Shown: positions 58,329 through 64,000 of the stretch, piece by piece | Layout of the letters: each line of letters opens with the position of its first letter | How positions within the stretch are numbered: position 1 is the first letter of the stretch | Assembly (NCBI GenBank): GCA_963711465.1 | Contig: CAVQEG010000001.1 | Coordinates: forward strand, 248,001-312,000 | DNA: 64,000 nt | Reading direction: 5' to 3' | From: CAVQEG01 sp963711465 | GTDB taxonomy: Bacteria; Bacteroidota; Ignavibacteria; OLB7 | Made by a program: the position numbers and the translations under genes | Notes under the pieces: model-generated | The model's database searches: none | Told to the model about the DNA's origin: nothing | What the model saw: the letters and a program-made list of their open reading frames with translations, nothing else

Positions 58329-59558
58329 TGCGGTGAATCGCTCGAGTGCCCCCTCGATGGAATCGGTACCCGGGACGAGCGCGCGCAGTGCTTCGATCGT
58401 CTCGTCGACGAGGGCGTCGGGACAGGAGGCACCGCTCGTGACGGCAATTTCCAGCGGTCTGTCCCTCGGGATCGCCAGCCATCCGTTCGTGATGGTTTGC
58501 GAACGCGTTTCCAGGTCGTAATGGCGAATGCTCGACGCGGAGAGAATTTCCTCCGCATTGCGTATGAAGTACGTCGGCATGCGCTGCTCGCAGAGTTCGA
58601 CAAGGTGCGAGGTATTCGAGCTGTTGTACCCGCCGATCACCACCGCCAGATCTGCACCCGCCTCGACGAGTGCCAGCGTGGCGTTCTGATTCTCATTGGT
58701 CGCGTAGCAGAGCGTGTCGCGCGTATCGGCGAAATGCTCCTGGAGGCCATCGCTGCCGTATCGTTCGATCATTGCATCGCGCAGTCGATCGGCGATCGCC
58801 TGGGTTTCGCTCGCCAGCATGGTCGTCTGATTGACGACGCCGATGCGCTCGAGATGTCTGGTGGGGTCGAACCCGGCCGAGCAGCGGCCCTGGAACCACG
58901 TATCGAAACGCTCCACAGGTTCGGTGCCGACGATGAACGCGCTGAGACGCTCCGCCTCCGGCATGTCTCGGACGACGACCGTTGGCGCGCCGGAACTGCT
59001 GTGGGAGAACGTGGCGCGGGTTTCCTCATGGTCGGGCCGGCCGTGGACCACGACCGTGTAGTGGCCATCTCCAAGCGTACGGGTGCGGTTCCAGACCTTC
59101 TCGACAAAGGGACAGGTCGTGTCGTACTGGTACGGAGCGATGCCCCGAAGCCTGAGTTCGGCTTCGACTTCGAGGGTCGTACCGAAGGCGGGCACGATCA
59201 CGACGTCCTCCGGATTGAGTTCGTCCCATTTGACGAGTTGTCTGCCGGATGTGGTCATGATGAACCGTACGCCGCGACCGCGGAGGTCATCGTTGACGTG
59301 CGGATTGTGGATCATCTCCGAGAGGAGGAAGACGCGGCGATCGGGATTGGCGGCGATGGTGCGATAGGCGATCTCGATGGCATTCTCGACGCCGAAGCAG
59401 AACCCGAAGTGGCGGGCGATGCGAATGCGCAGGGGACCGAAGTCGAGTACCGACGGCGAGAAGTCGCGCCGGCGCGGATCTCGTTCGCGGCGGATCGCTT
59501 TGACGGTCGAGATGATCGGGGAGCGGAAGTACTGCGGGATGTCGAAGACTCGTGGCAT
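58308..59558 (-). CDS. ispH: 4-hydroxy-3-methylbut-2-enyl diphosphate reductase
   Basis: A 416-residue 4Fe-4S enzyme, the last step of the MEP isoprenoid pathway (HMBPP to IPP and DMAPP). Three cluster cysteines are present: HFGFCFGVENAIE, TLCYATNENQNA and VTSGASCPDALVDE. Also visible are SEMIHNPHVND, PAFGTT, DTTCPFVEKVWN, GRPDHEETRATFSHS, VNQTTMLASET and GGYNSSNTSHL. Start MPRVFDIPQYFRSPIIS at 59558; the frame open to 59,822 is not coding. It is longer than the E. coli form (316), with an N-terminal extension of about 45 residues and an internal insertion, as in the Bacteroidetes/Chlorobi/cyanobacterial long type. So the MEP pathway operates. Confidence 0.96.
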   Translation of the reverse strand: MPRVFDIPQYFRSPIISTVKAIRRERDPRRRDFSPSVLDFGPLRIRIARHFGFCFGVENAIEIAYRTIAANPDRRVFLLSEMIHNPHVNDDLRGRGVRFIMTTSGRQLVKWDELNPEDVVIVPAFGTTLEVEAELRLRGIAPYQYDTTCPFVEKVWNRTRTLGDGHYTVVVHGRPDHEETRATFSHSSSGAPTVVVRDMPEAERLSAFIVGTEPVERFDTWFQGRCSAGFDPTRHLERIGVVNQTTMLASETQAIADRLRDAMIERYGSDGLQEHFADTRDTLCYATNENQNATLALVEAGADLAVVIGGYNSSNTSHLVELCEQRMPTYFIRNAEEILSASSIRHYDLETRSQTITNGWLAIPRDRPLEIAVTSGASCPDALVDETIEALRALVPGTDSIEGALERFTALQSPAI

Positions 59559-59652
59559 GAACGCAATATAGACAGCGGCGGCAACCCTCTGAACGGCGCT
59601 GCGGGATCGCAGACGGCACCCGCCGTTGCGACGGGGCTGGGTTGATTCAAGG

Positions 59653-59907
59653 CTACGCGTAGCGGCGGCGCTGAATGAGGCGGCCGCGATTGAAGCGGCC
59701 GAGACGACGATGGTCGAAGCGACCGCGGACGAAGTCGAGGAAGAACGTGCCCTTGGAATCCGCACGGAGAAATTCGCGGTAGAGATCGGCCGGGACGTCG
59801 TGGAAGAGGTAGATGCCGCCACCGGTGAAGATCACCTCCATGTCACCGTTGTCGAAGTCGTATCCGATCGCATGAATCGCGCTCGAGTTCACTGTCGTCA
59901 GTATCAT
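59653..59907 (-). CDS. KTSC-domain protein
   Basis: An 84-residue protein of unknown function. VNSSAIHAIGYDFDNGDMEVIFTGGGIYLFHDVPADLYREFLRADSKGTFF shows the KTSC pattern, including 'V.S..I..-GYD.....L.V.F..G..Y.Y..VP...Y..-..A.S.G..F'; here Lys-Thr-Ser-Cys is represented by SKGT. The start at 59907 (MILTTVNSSAI) is the only Met fitting the family start. The C-terminal 20 residues are Arg-rich (FDHRRLGRFNRGRLIQRRRYA), suggesting nucleic-acid binding. KTSC domains are often fused to or encoded near nucleases or lysyl-tRNA synthetase. It lies 94 bp upstream of ispH on the same strand. Confidence 0.85.
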   Translation of the reverse strand: MILTTVNSSAIHAIGYDFDNGDMEVIFTGGGIYLFHDVPADLYREFLRADSKGTFFLDFVRGRFDHRRLGRFNRGRLIQRRRYA

Positions 59908-60101
59908 CACCAGATGCTCTTGTTGGACGGTCGACCGGGGCGAATTCGGCCCCATGGTTATGACGCATTGGTGGTGCACGAGGTGTGCCATGCGCTGGAC
60001 TGTGACGGCCTGCAGACCGCATTGGAACGGCATCTGCCGCACTCGGAGGCGGTGCGTCTGTGACAATGTGCGACGACTGCTTCGGCCTCCCGGCGGTCAT
60101 C

Positions 60102-60129
60102 TTGTCAGCCGTGGTCAGAATGCTATTTT
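60102..60129 (+). promoter_or_regulatory. Candidate promoter for the aminotransferase gene
   Basis: TTGTCA at 60,102-60,107, a 16-bp spacer and TATTTT at 60,124-60,129 lie about 60 bp before the ATG at 60,190. A reasonable sigma-70 match, weaker than the one at 56,257. Confidence 0.5.
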
Positions 60130-60189
60130 GTTCGCTATTCGTCGGTCCCGAACCGCACTCTGCCCGATCGCCTCTCGTAACGACTCAAG

Positions 60190-61293
60190 ATGATATCCGT
60201 CCCGACGCACATCGCTTCGCTCCGTCCGTATCAGCCCGGGAAATCGGTGGCGGAGATCGAACGAGAGCACGGGATCGCCGGCGCCATCAAGCTCGCCTCC
60301 AACGAGAACCCCCTGGGAAGTTCGCCGCTTGCGCTCGCGGCGATGCGCGATGCCACCACCGACGACCTGAGGAGTTACCCGGACTCCGGCCGCGCGCTGC
60401 GTCACCGCCTCGCCGATCGTTTCGTCATCAAGCCGGAGAACGTCATCTGCGGAGCCGGCTCCGAGTCGATCCTCGCCACTGCCATGCGCACGTTCCTCGA
60501 TGCCGAGGACGAGATGATTTCCAGCGAGTCGACGTTCATCGGATTCCAGGTACTGGCCCACGCTTCGGGACGACGAACGCATTACATTCCGCGCCGCAAG
60601 TACGCCTACGATCTCGACGCCATCGCCGCCCGAATCACCGACAGGACCAAGATCATCTACATCGCCAACCCGGACAATCCGACCGGGACCGCCGTCACAA
60701 CGGGTGACTTGGAGCGGTTCATCGCCAAGGTGCCGGAGACCGTGCTGGTGATTCTCGACGAAGCGTACTTCGAGTACGCCGACGGGTGGCCCGACTATCC
60801 CGACTCGATGCGCTACCGGTGGGACAACGTGCTGACGCTGCGCACGTTCTCCAAGGCGTACGGACTCGCCGGCGTCCGCATCGGCTACGGTATGGCCCAC
60901 TCGGATATCATCGGTGCCATCGCGAAGGTGAAGCTGCCATTCGAACCCGGAACGACCGCGGCGGCGGGCGGACTGGCGTCGGTCGATGACGCGGAATTCC
61001 TCCGGCGTACGGTGGAGCTCAATCGCGAGTCGCTGCTGTACTTCCACACGGAGTTCGAACGGCTCGGACTGACGTTCGTTCCGTCGCTTGCGAACTTCGT
61101 GACGATCGATCTGAAGACGCACGACATGGCCACGCGGTTCTTCAACGGCATGCTGCGCCGCGGCATCATCACGCGACCGCTCGAGGCATTCGGACTGCCG
61201 CACTGTCTGCGGATCTCGACCGGAACCGAGCAGGAGAACCATCGCTGCATCGAGGCGCTCGAGCATGTGGTGCGCGAAGAGTTCGTGCACTGA
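60190..61293 (+). CDS. hisC: Histidinol-phosphate aminotransferase (or aromatic aminotransferase of the same family)
   Basis: A 367-residue PLP-dependent fold-type I aminotransferase. Family marks: IKLASNENPLGSSPLALAA at the N-terminus, YPDSGRALRHRLADRF, CGAGSESIL, IANPDNPTGTAV, LDEAYFEYADG, PLP-lysine in LRTFSKAYGLAGVRIGYG, and RISTGTEQENHRCIEAL. These are HisC-type. No other histidine gene is nearby, and the next gene is 4-hydroxyphenylpyruvate dioxygenase. HisC-family enzymes often accept tyrosine or phenylalanine, so it may instead make 4-hydroxyphenylpyruvate for that enzyme. The gene name therefore reflects family, not proven substrate. Confidence 0.88.
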   Translation: MISVPTHIASLRPYQPGKSVAEIEREHGIAGAIKLASNENPLGSSPLALAAMRDATTDDLRSYPDSGRALRHRLADRFVIKPENVICGAGSESILATAMRTFLDAEDEMISSESTFIGFQVLAHASGRRTHYIPRRKYAYDLDAIAARITDRTKIIYIANPDNPTGTAVTTGDLERFIAKVPETVLVILDEAYFEYADGWPDYPDSMRYRWDNVLTLRTFSKAYGLAGVRIGYGMAHSDIIGAIAKVKLPFEPGTTAAAGGLASVDDAEFLRRTVELNRESLLYFHTEFERLGLTFVPSLANFVTIDLKTHDMATRFFNGMLRRGIITRPLEAFGLPHCLRISTGTEQENHRCIEALEHVVREEFVH

Positions 61294-61358
61294 ACCGCAG
61301 ATCGATCGAGATCAATCCGAATTCTTTTCCCGAACTCTACAGAGCAGGAATCAATACC

Positions 61359-62486
61359 ATGGAAACCGCAGAACAGCTTCGCGGGCAGGAGAAGGGGCAC
61401 GATCTGTTCCCGATCCACGGAATGCACCACATCGAGTTCTACGTCGGCAACGCCAAACAGGCGGCCTATTTCTATCGCACGGCGTTCGGCTTTCGACTGC
61501 GCGGGTACAGTGGACCGGAGACCGGTGTTCGCGACCGCGCGTCCTACCTGCTGGAGCAGGGCAAGGTGCGATTCATTCTCACTGCCCCACTGGATCCCGA
61601 TTCACCGATCGCTGCGCATATCCATCGTCATGGCGACGGCGTGCGCGATCTCGCGCTGACGGTCGAGGATGCATCCGAAGCATACAAGACCGCCACGGAG
61701 CGAGGTGCGCGGGGAGTGATGGAGCCGCGCGACGTCTCCGACGATGGCGGCACCGTTCGCATGGCGACGATCGCCACCTACGGCGACACGGTTCACACGT
61801 TCGTCGAGTCGAAGGACTACAAGGGATTCTTCCTGCCGAATTTCCGTGAGATCAAGGAGGATCGGCTGGCAAAGCCGGTCGGCCTCAAGCACGTCGATCA
61901 CGTGGTGGGCAACGTCGACTGGAATCAGATGGAGGACACGGTCAACTTCTACCGCAACGTCTTCGGCTTCACCCGGTTCGTCTCCTTCGACGACAAGGAT
62001 ATCTCGACCGAATACTCGGCGCTGAAGTCGACGGTGGTTGCCAACGAGAACCGGTGGATCAAATTCCCGATCAACGAACCGGCGCAGGGACTGAAGAAGT
62101 CGCAGATCGAGGAATACGTTCAGTTCAACAAGGGCGCCGGCGTGCAGCACATCGCCATGGAGTGCGAGGACATCATCGAGTCGATCGCACGCATGCGCGA
62201 CAACGGCGTCGAGTTCATCACCGTTCCTGAGTCCTACTACGCCGACCTGCTCGATCGCGTGGGCGATATCACCGAGCCGGTCGAGAAGCTCAAGGCGTTG
62301 AACATTCTGGTCGACGTCGACGACAAGGGATACATGCTGCAGATTTTCACCAAGCCGCTTGAGGATCGACCCACGCTGTTCTTCGAGTTCATTCAGCGAC
62401 GTGGTGGCGAGTCCTTTGGCAAGGGCAACTTCAAGGCGCTCTTCGAGGCGATCGAGCGGGACCAGGCCGAGCGAGGGAACCTCTAG
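61359..62486 (+). CDS. hpd: 4-hydroxyphenylpyruvate dioxygenase
   Basis: A 375-residue non-haem iron dioxygenase that converts 4-hydroxyphenylpyruvate to homogentisate in tyrosine breakdown (also a route toward tocopherol or pyomelanin). Two VOC-fold halves: MHHIEFYVGNAKQAAYFYRTAFGF (N-terminal) and LKHVDHVVGNVDWNQMEDTVNFYRNVFGF (C-terminal). The iron ligands are visible as His in HVDHVVGN, His in GVQHIAMEC and Glu in LFFEFIQRRG. The C-terminal FGKGNFKALFEAIERDQAERG tail is the typical substrate gate helix. It starts 65 bp after the aminotransferase, with AGCAGGAATC as ribosome-binding site; a shared transcript is likely. It implies aerobic amino-acid catabolism. Confidence 0.97.
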   Translation: METAEQLRGQEKGHDLFPIHGMHHIEFYVGNAKQAAYFYRTAFGFRLRGYSGPETGVRDRASYLLEQGKVRFILTAPLDPDSPIAAHIHRHGDGVRDLALTVEDASEAYKTATERGARGVMEPRDVSDDGGTVRMATIATYGDTVHTFVESKDYKGFFLPNFREIKEDRLAKPVGLKHVDHVVGNVDWNQMEDTVNFYRNVFGFTRFVSFDDKDISTEYSALKSTVVANENRWIKFPINEPAQGLKKSQIEEYVQFNKGAGVQHIAMECEDIIESIARMRDNGVEFITVPESYYADLLDRVGDITEPVEKLKALNILVDVDDKGYMLQIFTKPLEDRPTLFFEFIQRRGGESFGKGNFKALFEAIERDQAERGNL

Positions 62487-62528
62487 GCCGCGCCGCACGC
62501 ACTTCCCCAATCACAGACAACAACTCAC

Positions 62529-64000
62529 ATGGCAGTCAAGCACAAGGGTGGGTCGTCCACGACGACGAACGACGCCAACGGTGCCGATGCACCGGGCGCA
62601 GCCACCACGGACGAACTTGCCGACGTTCAGGAGCCGCAGCTCAGCGGTGTGGTCCGTCTGTCGAACGTGATTTCATCCGAACCGTCGTTCTACCGCACCG
62701 TCGAGCGCAACTTCGAGCGTGCGGCCGTGGCGGTGAACTATCCTCGGGGAATCCTCGATCAGATCCGCGTCTGCAACTCCGTGTACATGGTCCGCTTCCC
62801 GGTCCGTATCGGCGACGAGATCCAGGTCTTCACCGGGTGGCGTGTGCAGCATTCGCACCATCGACTCCCGACCAAGGGCGGCATCCGCTTCGCCGAGCAC
62901 GTCACCCAGGATGAGGTCATGGCACTTGCCGCGCTGATGACCTACAAGTGCGCCATCGTCGACGTTCCCTTCGGTGGTGCAAAGGGCGGCGTGCAGATCG
63001 ACCCGAAGAAGTACACGCCCGAGGTGCTCGAGAAGGTCACGCGCCGATACACGATGGAGCTGATCAAGAAGAACTGCATCGGCCCCGGGGTGGATGTTCC
63101 CGCACCCGACTACGGCACGGGTCCGAGGGAGATGGCGTGGATCGCCGACACCTACCAGACGGTGACGCCCGGTCAGATCGACGCGCTCGCCTGTGTGACC
63201 GGCAAGCCGATCTCCCAGGGCGGTATCCGCGGTCGTACGCAGGCGACCGGACGCGGCATCTTCTTCGGTGTCCGCGAAGCGCTCTCGAGTTCGGAGAACG
63301 CGAAGATCTTCGGCCTGACCGCGGGTCTTGAGGGCAAGCGCATCTGCGTGCAGGGCTTCGGTAACGTCGGCTTCTGGGCGGCGAAGTACCTGCAGCAGGG
63401 CGGCGGCATCATCGTCGGCATCGGCGAGTTTGAAGGCGGCATCTACGACCACCGCGGACTCGACGTCGACGAGGTGCTCAAGCATCGCCAGGAGACCGGA
63501 TCGATTCTCAATTTCAAGGACGCGCGCAATCTCAAGAACGGCGCCGACGTGCTCACCGCCGATTGCGACATCGTCGTTCCCGCAGCGCTGGAGAATCAGA
63601 TCACGGTGCTGAATGCGCCCAAGATCAAGGCGAAGATGGTCGCCGAAGGCGCCAATGGTCCGGTCACCGCCGGAGCCGAGGAGGTACTGCAGGAGCGCGG
63701 GATCTATGTGTTGCCTGATACATACCTGAACGCCGGCGGCGTCACCGTCAGCTACTTCGAATGGCTGAAGAATCTGTCCCACGTCCGCTTCGGACGACTG
63801 GGCAAGCGCTCCGATGAGGCGTCCTACAACCGCATCGTCACCATGGTCGAGCGCGCCACCGGGCACTCGCTGTCGCAGCAGGAACGTGCCATCCTCGTGC
63901 ACGGAGCCGATGAGGCCGATTATGTCGACTCGGGACTCGAGGAAACGATGATCACCGCCTTCTATCAGATTCGTGAGGCGTACGACACGAATCCGAAGGT
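62529..64000 (+). CDS. gdhA: Glu/Leu/Phe/Val dehydrogenase, probably glutamate dehydrogenase (3' end outside window)
   Basis: 490 codons are visible with no stop before the window edge. It deaminates glutamate to 2-oxoglutarate with NAD(P). After a variable 35-residue N-terminal tail come KGGIRFAEHVTQDEVMALAALMTYKCAIVDVPFGGAKGGV (catalytic lysines), DVPAPDYGTGPREMAWIADTY, QGGIRGRTQATGRGIFFGVREAL, the Rossmann motif VQGFGNVGFWAAKYL, and EGANGPVTAGAEEVLQERGIYVLPDTYLNAGGVTVSYFEWLKN. The start at 62529 (MAVKHKGGSSTTTN) is the first Met after the upstream gene (42-bp gap). It follows hpd, and together with the aminotransferase this fits an amino-acid catabolic group. Confidence 0.93.
   Translation, partial: MAVKHKGGSSTTTNDANGADAPGAATTDELADVQEPQLSGVVRLSNVISSEPSFYRTVERNFERAAVAVNYPRGILDQIRVCNSVYMVRFPVRIGDEIQVFTGWRVQHSHHRLPTKGGIRFAEHVTQDEVMALAALMTYKCAIVDVPFGGAKGGVQIDPKKYTPEVLEKVTRRYTMELIKKNCIGPGVDVPAPDYGTGPREMAWIADTYQTVTPGQIDALACVTGKPISQGGIRGRTQATGRGIFFGVREALSSSENAKIFGLTAGLEGKRICVQGFGNVGFWAAKYLQQGGGIIVGIGEFEGGIYDHRGLDVDEVLKHRQETGSILNFKDARNLKNGADVLTADCDIVVPAALENQITVLNAPKIKAKMVAEGANGPVTAGAEEVLQERGIYVLPDTYLNAGGVTVSYFEWLKNLSHVRFGRLGKRSDEASYNRIVTMVERATGHSLSQQERAILVHGADEADYVDSGLEETMITAFYQIREAYDTNPK

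Noticed and set aside
59626..60063. Plus-strand frame with HEVCHALDCDG, resembling a zinc-protease HExxH motif
   Set aside because: Most of it is antisense to the KTSC gene and has shadow composition. The motif stands alone at the end with no metalloprotease context.

Overview
The window is GC-rich bacterial chromosome. Many large proteins have a Sec-type signal peptide at one end and, at the other, a roughly 80-residue domain of the 'V.PNP ... LYD..GR.V ... G.Y.Y.V' type, which is the type A sorting domain of the type IX secretion system (T9SS). Together with several choice-of-anchor D proteins, OmpA-type outer-membrane proteins and ECF sigma factors, this points to the FCB superphylum. The high GC and two consensus -35/-10 promoters fit a Kapabacteria/Chlorobiota-like lineage better than classical Bacteroidota. 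That placement is inference: there is no rRNA gene here, and no tRNA gene was recognised.

Layout. 1-2,927: valS (5' part), a lipoprotein, a metallo-beta-lactamase-fold hydrolase and a PAP2 phosphatase. 2,948-11,518: a T9SS-type surface protein, then an ECF sigma/anti-sigma pair divergent from a choice-of-anchor surface protein and an OmpA-like protein (module 1). 11,672-14,623: MarR regulator, pirin, DUF4126 protein and a YhdH-type oxidoreductase. 14,788-16,915: a second ECF sigma factor whose partner is an anti-sigma-like membrane protein joined in frame to a T9SS-type secreted protein. 16,979-18,822: a non-coding higher-order satellite built from 34-bp units and about 200-bp modules. 18,789-22,482: a heterodimeric ABC exporter.

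23,097-43,368: a 20-kb, nine-gene, same-strand cluster that is the most unusual part. It holds five WD40 proteins of about 750-780 residues plus a divergent sixth, a large 'AGG..A..IARWDG' repeat protein and a BNR-type propeller, almost all with T9SS sorting domains. Four successive gene junctions use the same 10-bp stop/start overlap. The cluster ends in a ModA-like solute-binding protein coupled to the last WD40 gene. It grew by tandem duplication, and a WD40 pseudogene remnant sits inside it. Divergent from it, 43,747-53,158, is module 2: ECF sigma, anti-sigma, OmpA-family protein and a giant glycine-rich choice-of-anchor D protein. It carries the same four gene types as module 1.

53,161-64,000: conventional genes. 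These are a DUF2164 protein, a Ppx/GppA phosphatase, prmA and a YdcF-type protein in a coupled operon, a YtxH and a DUF948-type envelope protein, coaX, ispH, a KTSC protein, hisC (or an aromatic aminotransferase), hpd and a glutamate dehydrogenase cut by the window end. The working picture is an aerobic heterotroph that invests heavily in secreted surface proteins and controls part of that investment through paired ECF sigma/anti-sigma modules.
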